Position numbers and translations under genes: made by a program. From NCBI GenBank assembly GCA_021521415.1, contig JAIQDT010014363.1, positions 1 through 64,000 of the forward strand: a stretch of DNA of 64,000 nucleotides, given 5' to 3'. The stretch's first letter is position 1; each line of letters starts with the position of its first letter. The stretch is from Bidens hawaiensis (Eukaryota > Streptophyta > Magnoliopsida > Asterales > Asteraceae). This document shows positions 46,352-58,192 of the stretch, piece after piece. The notes under the pieces are model-generated. The model saw only the letters and a program-made list of their open reading frames with translations. It did not search any database and was not told the DNA's origin.

Positions 46352-47451
46352 ATGGTTTCAAAAAACATGTCAATAAGATTTCTTCCATTGTTAGCCATAA
46401 CGATGGTGTTACTAGGTTTATCCAATGGAGACTTCGAAAAAGACAAAGATCGGTGCGCGGAGTCGCTTGTCGGGTTAGCCACTTGCCTCCCTTATGTTGG
46501 TGGTCAAGCCAAGGCTCCAACCATGGACTGTTGTGCTAAGCTCAAACCCATCTTGGACGAGAACCGAGTTTGCTTGTGTATATTGGTCAAGGACCGCAAT
46601 GAACCTGGTCTAGGTGTCAAGATCAACGGCACCCTTGCGTTAAGCTTACCCGATTCATGTCATTTGCCTTCTAACATCACCGAGTGTCCTAGTAAGTTAA
46701 ATTATACCATGTTCATATCTCTATTTACTCTGGGACACGTTGTTTACCTTTCTTCTGTCGGTGGGGGACGCCTGATGGTGGCGTACACCATTTTTAGTTG
46801 TGTGTATGTTGTTACATGTTTATCTATCTTATTTTTTCATTCATCCAAATCTACATGCATTTTATTTAGTTTATATAATAAATAGTATAAGGATTCAAAT
46901 GGTTTTTACAGTTTTTAACATATTATCATTTTATCGTTTTCAGAGCTCATGAACTTGCCAGCCAACTCCCCAGAAGCTAAGATTTTTGAAGATTATGGTA
47001 AAACAATCAAGAACAGCAACATCACCACCGTAACTCCATCGGGTAACAAATATTTTTTATTTTTATTTTATTTTTTGAAAGTTCCATCTCGGATGATTTA
47101 AATGATCGAATCACCTTTTTTGTTTCACAAAAATCATAATGATAGTATATTACTTGATAAACATAACGTTAGTATAAAAGAGCAAATTTTTTATTATTAG
47201 AAAATTTAGAATTTATGGCTATGCTAGTTTTAGACAAGTTTACTTTGTTTATTTTTCTATTTATGGACTGGCTGACGTAATATATTAACTATGGAGCATG
47301 CAAATTGCAAAATATACAAAAACAATTGTAGTATCACTTACATATTTAGGCTATGTGTAGTGGAGGGGCTACGAAATGGAACGATTTATATCATTTAACG
47401 CTCAGTCAGTAAATGAGGAATTTTTATTTTAAAGGTGTAATGGCGTTGTAG

Positions 47452-47491
<40 letters not shown>

Positions 47492-49198
47492 GGGGAAGGA
47501 TATTTTGAGAACCATGTTGAGTTTTAAGAACTTGAGAACTCAATTCTAGGCCACACATTTAATTAAATGAATTGGAATATGTGGTTGAGATTAAATCTGG
47601 CAAAAAAGTCAAAGTAGGAGAGAGAATAAATATGTAAGTGGTTACACTAACTTTTACGCCTGTTACACATGTGTAAAAAGTCGACTCGGTGCGTAAAAAA
47701 TTCTGTAATTTTTTTACGTGTATGTAACTTACATATATTACACATGTGTAAAAAAATATTCGAAAAAAAAATCATTACATTGAGTTCTTAAAACTCAAAG
47801 GGGTTCTTAATTGAAATCTCCCATATATATATATATATATGGGTGTGTGTGTGTATCAAACACGCATATAATATAAAAATAATAAACACAAAACAAACAC
47901 CAGCGACCCCCCCCCCCCCCGGGTCGCCCCTCTTATTGGCGGGGGGGGGGGGGTGTTTCTCTAATTTGTCGCTCATTTACTCACCTCAGTACACCCAGCC
48001 TTATTACTTTGATTATTAGTTATCAATAATTCATTTATGTTTCTATTTGTTAAAAAAATACAATATTACCTTTATTTTTACCTATTAAAGTGTTTGATAA
48101 AGATTTGTCTTTTCATATAAAGTACAAATATTGTATACATTAAAAAAATTGTTTAAATTAAACGGCTTAAAAGAAATTGTTGAAGTAAAGTTTAATAAAT
48201 GCAACCATTAAACAATTGAACTTCTTTTTATATAAAAAAAAATAATGCACCCCTTGTCTTTTCTTGCACACATTATGCAAGTTCATTAATAAACAAAATT
48301 ATTTGAGAGTTCAGTTATATGTCACTAATCAAACATGTGGAACTAAATTATATATCTACAAACATACAAGCAAGCATACTAACAAATTTATTTTATAGCA
48401 AAGTCAATGTTTAGGGTCTCAGAATAGGGAAAACCTTTCCTCTATCCTGTCAAATAAGAGGTGGCTTCCGTTACGACTCTAGCTCCGAGAACCTTTTCTT
48501 GACATTATATATCACAGTGTCACAAAAGTATATAATGTCACACAAGGAATTTTTTTTTTTTTAAAAAAAGAGAGAATAATAAAACAAAGTACTAATATTA
48601 ACAAAAGTAAAGTACTGATTACAAAAAATCTATAATGTGTTGTAATGTTTTTCTTTAATGGAAAAAAATGTTGACACAAAATAAAGTAGGTATACCGTAT
48701 AAATAAATGAATTCGTAAAAATTGGTCAATTCCAATACATTTATGATGAACACTATGTCAAAGATTATTCATATATATAATTTAGGGGATTTGTTTTCAT
48801 ACACCCTTCCAGTGCAAATGAAAACTAGGACCACAAAATAGTGTATTGTGTTTCATGATTATATAAAAAACACGTCTGATATGTACACTAACGTCTAAAT
48901 ATATCTAAACATAATCAGTCTTCCAATTTCTCTTTAAGAACAATATAATTTGTATGATTCTAACATTGTATGCGTGTATCTCTTCTATATGCTAAATGTA
49001 TCTTTTACTGAGTAAAGTAGAGAGACGATGTAACCAGAAGAATTTTGAGCCGATTGAATAATACGAAGATTATTATTATTATCATTTAATTTATTTTTTT
49101 TCTTTTATGAAGGTAATGGATCAAATGGAAGCAAAAATGACGTTGGGAGGGGAAAGAAATGGTTGGGAGTTGAGAAAATTGGGGGTCATTGTATATAA
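46352..49198 (+). CDS. Lipid-transfer-like protein, YLS3/LTPG type (three exons)
   Basis: Exons 46352-46691, 46944-47042 and 49113-49198 join in frame (GT-AG at both introns, phases match) into 174 residues. A signal peptide (MVSKNMSIRFLPLLAITMVL) is followed by the eight-cysteine pattern C-x9-C-x13-CC-x12-CxC-xn-C-xn-C of the nsLTP/AAI domain, with LVGLATCLPYV, VCLCILVKDRNEP and LPDSCHLP as in YLS3 and its relatives. After CPKLMNLPANSPEAKIF comes a Ser/Thr/Asn-rich linker. The family is extracellular, lipid-binding and usually GPI-anchored. Here the last exon ends KKWLGVEKIGGHCI with no long hydrophobic tail, so the anchor signal may be lost or lie in an unseen exon. Without splicing, the first exon would read through to a stop at 46885. 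The second intron is 2.07 kb and full of repeats. Confidence 0.8.
47453..47490. repeat. (CT)n(AT)n microsatellite in the LTPG-like intron
   Basis: CT then AT dinucleotide runs directly before the insertion at 47492. Confidence 0.85.
47492..47822. mobile_element. Candidate TIR element in the LTPG-like intron
   Basis: Left GGGGAAGGATATTTTGAGAA ... GAGTTTTAAGAACTTGAG and inverted right GGGAGATTTCAATTAAGAAC ... GAGTTTTAAGAACTCAA correspond, with AT microsatellite on both sides hiding any target duplication. Confidence 0.5.
47895..47958. repeat. Poly-C/poly-G foldback
   Basis: AAACACC, then 14 C, a 20-nt spacer, 13 G, then GGTGTTT: an inverted repeat with homopolymer arms inside the LTPG-like intron. 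Confidence 0.8.
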
Positions 49199-49959
49199 TT
49201 ATTGTAATGGTCCTCTTTCAAATGGCTTAAATGGTTAATGTTTTGCCCCACCTGTTTTAATATTTCTACATGTCGTTTTTCCCATCACAATAGTTCTTTG
49301 TTTTTTAGACGTTTGGTGTGTGAAGGTTTTAACTTTCTAAGGAAATTGTCTATGTTATTGACCACTATGGTTGCATATGTACTTATGTTATTATGATTGG
49401 AAATTATACCGCTCTTTTTTTCTTTCCTGTCAATAGATCACAACTAAGTCGCACCCCTTTTTTTAAAAAAATATCATACGTATTGACGGAGCCCTTGGAT
49501 GAAAAACCAAGGGGCGGGCCAAAATTTTCGGATGAAAACGAAAAAATTTACACCACGTATTAATATTTTCGACCAAAAGCGGACAAACTGCTATGCAAAA
49601 AAAAAAACCGGTTAAGGGGGGGGGGGTATTGAAAATGTTACATGTTTAAGACCAACAAATAATGATGAAAAGAAAATGTTTTACTAAAGCAAATTTCTTT
49701 AAATACATTTTCTTTATTATAAATTTCTTTTCTCTTACTAATATGGGCAAACGAGCCATTTCATTTTGATGGAGGTGGTAAGATGACTTGGGTGTAGAAT
49801 ATGATGTTAAGGGGTGTAGAATGTAACCATTAGTCGCTAAAAAAATACATGCGAAAGAATATTATACCCATTTCTTTTACACAACTTTAATTCCTTATAA
49901 ATGTGGTGTGAATGATTGTTTGGCATGAGGCATCTGGTCACTAAATCCAGATACCCTTC

Positions 49960-50350
49960 GGACCCTTATACGACTCGTATAGTTATACGAGCCGTATAGG
50001 TGTCATATAATGGTGACAAAAGCCTACAAGAGTCTATAATGTGCATACAAATGAGTGTGAAATTCTAAAAAAAATTGAACAATAATGGAACATTGTGGCC
50101 TATATGAGGCATATGGTTAATCAACAAAGAACTATATGAGTTGTACCCTATACGCTAGTTCATATATCCACGAAGAACTATACGAAGCAAATAGGATTTG
50201 TATGACTTGTGTAGGCCTATACGAGTCGAATTAACATGTCAACCTGCATATCTTGCATATATGACACATCCATACCATTTCCATTATCATGCACGCAATG
50301 TCTATTCGACCCGTATAGGCTTATACTAGTTGTGTAAGTCTCGATAAACA
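49960..50350. repeat. Cluster of TATACGAG/CTCGTATA words
   Basis: TTATACGACTCGTATAG followed by TTATACGAGCCGTATAG makes a near-palindrome at 49967-50000. Related words recur near 50150, 50210 and 50310. Confidence 0.5.
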
Positions 50351-53300
50351 CCAGGAGGATGGTGTCCTAATATAATATCTGTTGTTTTTAGTTCATTAAG
50401 TTTTTTTTATATTATTAACCAACTTGACGGTTTACATCGAGATAGAAGGTAAACGAACAAGCTACATTGTTAACCATTTTTAATAGGAAAACTAAGTTTT
50501 TTAAAAATTACATGTATAGATGGTGGGTCGTAACATTACTATCCATGATCATTTGACTCGACTAGATAGTTTCAAAACCTCATGCGCAAGGAAACTAAAT
50601 ATATCAAATGCAAATGATATAAACATGTGCTAGTCGTCAAAACATGTGTTCCCATGTTTGTCACTTTGTATTAAGCAACTTTTAACGTAGCTTGACCCAC
50701 CGTGAAAACACTACTACCCAAACCCACAAGATGGAAAATCCATGTTAATCTATACTGCTATACAAACATATTCTCCTTTATTTTATTTAAAGACTTAAAT
50801 GTCAGCTAGTCTGAGTGTTGATATGCTTCCAATGGGTCAACGATGTTAGCCGGAGTTGCTCTGGCTACTTGATGTCAAGACATTAGACACGACGCTAATA
50901 ATCTCTTTCCTATTGTGAAGAGGGATTTTTAAAATCAAAGCTAGCTCACTTGAAAACCTTTTTTTTTTTTTAAAGAATGTAGTTGGAAGTGACGGTGACT
51001 TTTTATTTGAAACTTGTATGCAACACTTAAACCTGAAGTAGACTATACGTATTTTTGTGATTAAAACGATTTATTATCTTTTTTAATCTGTTAAGAAACA
51101 TAGTTTGTCTGACTTTTTATTCGAATCATCTACCTTATTATTTATTAGGGGTGAGCAAGATAAGGATCGGACCCTTAAAACCCGGTTACCCGACTCACAA
51201 AACCCGTAATTAGACCTGAATATATAATATGGGTCAGGTTAAGAATATTTAAATTTCACCTTATAGGGTAAAATGGTTTATAGGGTAAAAGGGTTTAAAG
51301 GGTCCGGCCCTTTTTAACCCCTTGACCCGTTTACTAGTTTCTAGATAGACATGCATCAGATTCACGATTAATTTGAAATTTAGGAGATATTTGTTTTTCA
51401 TATATGATTCATTCGAAATTTCCCAACTACTAAGAAAAATAAAAATAAAGGGAAGGATACATATATGGGAATCACTTAATTGTTCTCTACATGTAATTTG
51501 TAAATGTGAATATTATTTGCATCAGTTCAAATGGTTGATAAACTTTTGAAGTTAGATTTTACTATGTTATTAAATGAAAGTATAATTGTTTTATGATTCA
51601 TATATTAAATTCATATATAAGATATTTAACTAGAAAATGAGATGCGATTACCGCCTTAAAGGGTAAATGGTTGGAACCTTGAAACCCTTATTTATATCCG
51701 ACCCTTTTATTGTTTAGAGGGTAGGGTCTCGGATCCACGTGTTTTCCTTAAAAGGGTCGGGTCTTACCCTTTAAACAGTTCTATTATTTATCACTTTATT
51801 TTAGTTTGGATTTATTAACTTATTAATTTTTTATACGTTTCATTTTATTTAGAAAGTTATATAGTAGGTTATAACTTTTATCACTTAAGAGATGTATTCA
51901 AAGGAGAGTAACCGGAAAAATTAGTTGAGTCGAAATCTAAATCATAATTTTCTGTTGCGAACTCTATACAATTAATCCATGTTTGTGTCACGGCGATAAA
52001 AAAAATGTATTATGACAAAACACATAATATTTCATCGTTAATTATAAAGTCATAAATTATACAATACCACGGAGGATGTAACATAACAAAAACTAGATAA
52101 ACAATGATGCATAGATTACGAACTAGCCCTCACATGTACAACAACGCATAGCCTAACATGACTCACCTAAAAACTATGTTCGTAAATAATGCAAACTATG
52201 TGCCATCGATATAACACGGAAAGCAATGATTAAAGCAGCATTTAATGTAGGAGATTACGGTTGACATGTTTTGGAAAAAGATAAACAAAAACAAGTATAG
52301 AGTTTAGTTTTCTTTTTCAAGAACTTATGTGTTGGAAAAAGTGTTTCCAAAGAGGATTTTCGGGTGGTAAATGATGTACTCATCTAACCTAAAGGCTAAC
52401 ACTAGCGCGTTATGGTGAGGTGAAATATGGTTATGTGTCTGATTTAGATGAATGATTGGTTCATATATTAATTAATTTTTTAAATAAAGTAAAAAAAAAC
52501 AAAAAACTAGCCCCCTCACGAGTTACACCCGCTACCCTAATCACCATGCCTTGTGCACCTTTGGTGCCACCTATGTCATAGTGTTTAGTGCTAGTGTGTG
52601 CTAAGATGGCGGAAACATGCCCTCATTGGCTCCCCCATAACACATGGCCTAAGGGGTGACGGGTTCATGTTTATGCTTTAATTATTTATTATCAATAACT
52701 TTTTTCTATTTGTTAAAAATATAACAAAATACGACAATCAGTTAGACTTAATCTAATTAAACCTTTATAATTTTCTTAAATAAACACCCGTTGTCTTTTC
52801 TCGTACAAATTAAGCGATTTTATGTGTTATCTTAATTAAAAATAAATCACAAAATTAAAAATAAATCACAAAAATGAGTTATACACCAATACATGATAAC
52901 ATGAAAAAGATTAATCATGTTAATGGCTTGCCCCACCCCCTTTAATACTTTTAAGAGTCATCTTTTCATTGCTAGAGGGTTTTGTTGTTTAATAATATTA
53001 ATGCTTAAATCTAGACGTTTGGTGTGAAGGTTACCTGTAAGGATGTTACATGTATACTGTTATTATAACTAGTTCACGCGTAACCAAGTTAAGTGTATGG
53101 TTGGATCTATAGCTTATTAAAAAACCTAGGTTGTTTTTGATTTACGAAATGATAGGCATAATGTAATGAACACTTGTGAGGAAATGAAAAACAAGATGTT
53201 TAGTTAGTTAATGGAATTTATTCACATTCTTCCGCTTTTATCATTATATTTTCCCCTTACATTCTTGACACCACCACCATCATCACTCTTGGTAAAAAAA

Positions 53301-53579
53301 AAAAAAATTTAGTCGGATGTATTTTTGTCATTTGTATTTCATTCTTTCATTTTTATTTTTTCTATCAAACACACAAGATAATGGTAATTTTGTTTCTATT
53401 CTCTTGTCAGTTTCTTTCATTTGTACATTCTATTTACTCATTCATTCTATTATTCATATTAAATAGATCATAGAGCATTATTGTATATAACAATTGACAA
53501 GTTTGGTGCCGTTGAGGACACCATACTTGTCAATTGTTTTTTTTAAGTTTCTTTTTGCTTTTTGTTTTTATTGTTTTTA

Positions 53580-54400
53580 GTTCTAGTATCGTAGCGAAAT
53601 AACATAATTCAGAAAAACTTCAATTTTATGGTTTTTATTTGATTGACTTATGGTAGCGTAACAAACGTGATAGAAACCGACTGATCATTCCGCATAGACT
53701 CATCGCCTCAACGTCCGATACCGACAACGCTCGAGTTTTACCAACGCCCAAGTTTACCGATGGACACCACCGATTCGTGCACCTCAATATTTATATTATC
53801 CGTTTTTTCGCTCTTGTTACCGTAACGAAAACTGATTGACTAGAAATTTCTTTCTTGTATCCTAACGAATGTCACGGAAACTGACCGAATTCACGTACTC
53901 ACCGCATTTTGTTTTAAATCTGGTACCGTAACAAACATAAAGAAAACCAACCGAATGCCAATGTGCTTTTTTTTGTCGGCGGAAACCGGTCGAATTTGCG
54001 TACACTCACCGTCTCAACGCCCGAGATCAACAACACTCGGGTCTTCCCAACATCCGCGTTTTACTGACCTGTACCCAGGGAGGCTCGGAGGGTGTGCGAG
54101 CCACACAATCGGCCGGGACACATAAGTTTCGGGGGTACAAACTTTTTTTATACATATTACACATATATATGTTTTTTTTGTGTTAAAAATAAGGTTATTT
54201 TCAATGGTATTTAAATTCTCGGAGACGGCCTTGCCTATACCACCCATTAATTTACCACATTTTTTATATTTTTTGTTTTATGTTTAGGTTTTAGTTCCGA
54301 TATCCTAACACACGACACCGAAACCGATCGAATTTGAGTCGACTTATCGCCTCAACGCCGGAACCAACGACACTTGGATTTTACCAACCTGCTGGGTAAA
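53580..54400. repeat. Degenerate tandem repeat, ACCGTAACRAA / CGCCTCAACGYCCGA type
   Basis: Blocks of TACCGTAACAAA, GAAACCGACCGAAT, CTCAACGCCCGA and ACACTCGGGTTTTACCAAC recur with shifts near 53585, 53640, 53815, 53930, 54010 and 54300. A separate repeat scrap (54080-54240) interrupts it. Confidence 0.55.
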
Positions 54401-55917
54401 ACTCTAGTTAGGCATAATTGTAATGAAAGACTTAAAAAATAATATTAAAGAGAATTGTTTTGAAAACATTTTCTTTAGTTCAACATTTTTTTTCCTTATA
54501 TCAATTTTCTTTCACCCACCTTTCTTTCTTGATCAAATGAGACGAAATATAACTATTTAGAATGATTTGTATCAGATCAACTAGATTTATTAATTTATAA
54601 AAAAGTATACGAAAATTTTTTTGAAGTAAAACTTTAGCTTGACCAGACATTAAGCCGCTCATGGTAGAACAAAACTGGATTCCAATCATGATTTAAGGAA
54701 GTCATGATGGATTGTAATAGGGCTAAGTTGAGTTAAACCGATGAGTGTAGTCTATATGTGATTTTTCCATTGCGTTTGACTTTAGACCTCAATTTTTTAA
54801 TATTGTTTTATCATAAGTTTGAGCCGGTCAAAAACCACCCATGGGTCATAGGGGTCCGTTGACCCTCCAAAGAACCATTTGATGATTTGACGATTTGTCT
54901 TGTTACTTTATGGTCTTTGTGGAAAGCGAGGACGAGATGATTTTAGTAACAAGCCGGCTCAAGTAACGAGTGTGGTGGGTGATATCAAAGCTTTTGGTTT
55001 AATAACCGGTTGAAATCGAGTAATTTGTCTTGAGAGGAGTGACAAGGGTTTAACAGTAGTTGACTACACAGTTGTTGTCGGGCTAATAGTGGTTGTGAGT
55101 GAAGGAAAAAAAATAATGATTTTTTTGAAAATTTGGGGAGAGTTTGTTTGCCCCTATTTATCTAACTATCTAACTATTTATATAATTGTTTACCATAAAA
55201 TCATAGGTGTCGCTCCCCACCCATCCTAGAGCCGCCAGATTGCTTGATTTCTAAATGGTGGTCTCTCATTGATTTAGCCCGTTTTTGTCTCAGCCGGGTT
55301 AGACGCAACCCATTTTCTTTAACGGTTTATAACGTTTTCTCTTCTTCTTCTTCCACATGTCTTCAAGTTCGATATCCGTACTTGCTTTTCTTTACTATAC
55401 ATGATCGGTACACTTGTCGTTGTGTGAGGTGTAAGATTTTTCCGTTTTTAAACCTTAGTTATTAATAAGTTCTTATTATTAATTTACATATATAATTTCA
55501 CACATCAGCCTTCAAAAGAAAGACCAACTTACTCAGAATTGGTCGAGTAACATACATATATTGATTTAGACAAAGATTACATGTTAATCGCTCATTACTG
55601 AATGTTTTGTTTGTGCTACTTTGGAATGTACCTTTGATGGATAGTGTTATTGTTCGTACTATTTGTGCTTTTGTTTTCTACATTTCGTGTTAGCTTCTTC
55701 TTTTACTGATTTTACACTTAATGTCACTAGGCTAACAATCCTTTAATAGTTTATCATGGTAATAGATAGCACATTATTTGGTTTTAGAAATTATCAAAAG
55801 TTTTTTAAAGTTTTAATAGTGCATCTAGTGGAATTTAACAATTTTTTCCAAAAAGCATAGAAATAGAAACTATATCATTATTTGTAGACCAAAAAACAAC
55901 ATAGTTTTTTATACGAA

Positions 55918-56155
55918 TGAAAGGACATCACACAACGTACAATAAATGGAAAGTATCCATCATACGAAAGAACATCATACAACGTACAATAGATGGAAAG
56001 TGTCCATCCAACGAAAGAACATCACACAACGTACACTAGATGGAAAATATTCATCCAACGAAAGAACATCACACAACGTACGATAAATGGAAAATATCCA
56101 TCCAACGAAAGAACATCACGCAACGTACGATAGATGGAACGTATTCATCCAACAA
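55918..56155. repeat. 47-bp tandem array, five units
   Basis: ACATCACACAACGTAC recurs at 55925, 55972, 56019, 56066 and 56113, exactly 47 bp apart. Units share GATGGAAA and TCCATCCAACGAAAGA. It ends about 75 bp from the stop of the sulfotransferase pseudogene. Confidence 0.92.
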
Positions 56156-56229
56156 TTGACATATCCGTCACTTATTCAAAACCATAAACTTAAAAGCAAA
56201 GACTGAAATCAAGAGCCGAGTCGAGCCTT

Positions 56230-57197
56230 TCATTTTAAAACTAAACCAGTGGCACCCAGTTTCTCATCAATCAGTTTGTCAATCTTTTCGATCATCTCAT
56301 CCGTGAAGTAGTTCTGCCAATCTCCGTCCTTAGCCTTCCTGAAGTAGAGTTTGTTTTCAATTGAAAAACATTGTTCTACTCCATCAACACCACTTTTGTT
56401 TACTTCGAGGTTGCTCAAATTCTCAAAACTACACATCTTCACAATGCTTTCTATCACACCTTCTTTCTCTTCTTGTGTCGTAAAGGGATATCCAATGAAC
56501 TCCGCAAGTCTCTTGGCGTTGCTTGTAGGATCCTTTTTCACATCTTCATATTCAAGAGAAGAATGGTCTCGGGCCTCTCCAAGCTTGCTTTCGAGTATCC
56601 CGAGATATAATCCCAATATGGCCCAACAAATGAAACGCCCTGACAGAAGTCGTTAAATGCCTCCTTAAACGGGGCATCTTACACGTGTACTTTCTCTATT
56701 TGTCTGACAAAATGGTAATAAGAAACTATGACATCTTTTGTGTTTCGATATATGTAAACCATCTTGCATTTCGACGTTAGGATTGATTATGGCAAGTGGT
56801 TGTAAGGAAGGTGTGTGGCTATAGGTGTGTTCGGGTGGTTTTCTAGAATTCGTTCAATCTCTCTCTCAAGAGTGGGAATGCACTTATGAGGCGTGGTTGT
56901 AAGCAAAGGAGTGTTGGATTCATCAAACTTTTCTCGGGTTATGATGGCATAAGTCAAGGCCTTTAGCCATGTTGTGCCGCTTTTGGGATAACCGCACAAA
57001 AATACATCATTCGGTCGAGCCTTGAAGCTTTGTCGTGCTACAATTCCTCCTAAAAGGAATTCCCGGATGTACCAATCGTCTTGATACTTATACAAGATTC
57101 CCTTGGCATCTAACCAGCTGTGAGTGTGTTGAGGAAGTGTTTTGATCATCTCTTCAATTTCTCTAGTAGACATAAGTTGGGTTTTGGTGGTTTCCAT
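56230..57197 (-). pseudogene. Cytosolic sulfotransferase (SOT) pseudogene
   Basis: The family transfers sulfate from PAPS to hydroxyls of flavonols, brassinosteroids, jasmonates and others. The 968 bp are one intron-less coding region, about 322 codons, the usual size. Visible are the PAPS-binding [13 protein letters not shown] (residues 69-81), the catalytic-His segment THLPY (about 128-132), a [14 protein letters not shown] 3'-phosphate-binding segment, and [19 protein letters not shown] near the C-terminus. Three faults: CAA to TAA at 56787-56789, a TAA in place of a Glu or similar codon at 56679-56681, and a 1-bp shift near 56555. The substrate cannot be told from sequence. Confidence 0.88.
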
Positions 57198-57309
57198 TGA
57201 TTATTGCTAGTGTGGTGGTTAGAGGTTGGATCATAAGAAAGTATAACACCTTATGCCGTATATATATTGTTTACATGGGACATGTGTGCACATCATATAT
57301 ATCTCTAGG

Positions 57310-57333
57310 TCCCCCCCCCCCCCACACACACAC

Positions 57334-57380
<47 letters not shown>
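57310..57380. repeat. Poly-C / (CA)n / (AT)n compound microsatellite
   Basis: 14 C, then CA units, then about 25 AT units, immediately before the foldback cluster. Confidence 0.95.
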
Positions 57381-57382
<2 letters not shown>

Positions 57383-57383
<1 letters not shown>

Positions 57384-58016
57384 ATGAGTATCATTACAGA
57401 ACTATAAAATTATTTAAGAAATTGAAGGAACCTATGAAAACTAACGTTTTTTATAAAAAATTTAGTATGTTAATGTTATTTGAGATTAGTTTTATCATTT
57501 TTTATATCTATATCTATAATTACAATTTTGAAAATTAGTTTTTATACATATCTATGTTTTGTTTGACACCTATGTAAATTTGTTAGTACATAAATTTTAC
57601 ATATATGTAAACTTGTGATTAATATATGTAATCAAAAAATTTTATATAAAATATAATAACACTACTCTTAAATAATGTTAATATATAAAAAAAATTAAAA
57701 AATTGTTTGATTGTTAAGGGTTCCTAAGAGTTTTTAACTTTTTTAGAGTTCTTAAATGATACCATCATTTTAGAACTCCAAAAAAGTTAAGAACTTCTAG
57801 GAACTCATAAGAAACAAACATTTTTTTAATTTTTTTTATATATTAACATTGTTTAAGAGTAGTTTTATCATATTTTATATATAAATTTGTTATTACATAT
57901 ATAAATCACAAGTTTACATATGTGTAAAATTTATGTAATAACAAATTTACATATATGCAGAAAAAAGTTTAGATATTTGTAAAAACTAATTTTTATAATT
58001 GTAATCACAAGTTTAT
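57383..58016. repeat. Foldback cluster of three alternating arms
   Basis: 57510-57760 and 57762-58016 are inverted copies of about 250 bp meeting at a short centre (GATAC|CATC). The left stretch 57383-57520 is a diverged direct copy of the start of the right arm (GAGTATCATTACAGAACT versus GATACCATCATTTTAGAACT). So the order is arm, inverted arm, arm. Confidence 0.75.
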
Positions 58017-58033
58017 ATATATATATATATAAA

Positions 58034-58192
58034 TTATGGGGAAGGTTAACGTACAAATTATATTAATGTGCTAAATGTGAAAATCAAGTCGTTTAATTAT
58101 GTAATTATAATTACACTACATAATTACATTACGTTGTACATAATTACATTACTTGATTTTCATAGTTAGCACGCTAATTTATTTTGTATTTG
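58034..58192. mobile_element. Foldback MITE-like element, relative of 45249-45445
   Basis: Left GTACAAATTATATTAATGTG ... GAAAATCAAG and right CTTGATTTTCATAGTTAGCA ... TATTTTGTATTTGATCC are inverted. The middle has TAATTACATTACG-type words like those of the 45-kb copy. Confidence 0.65.

Larger units (their letters stand above)
49199..55917. other. 6.7 kb without a recognised gene
   Basis: Short frames only. Repeats inside are listed apart (49960-50350, 53580-54400). 51145-51780 has many AGGGTAAAA/GGGTC words and starts AGGGGTGAGCAAG, like the end of a TIR element whose other end I could not find. Confidence 0.5.

Noticed and set aside
48395..48505. SINE in the LTPG-like intron
   Set aside because: CCTCTATCC ... 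AAGAGGTGGCTTCCGT is reminiscent of an Au-like body, but there is no box A/B or clear tail.
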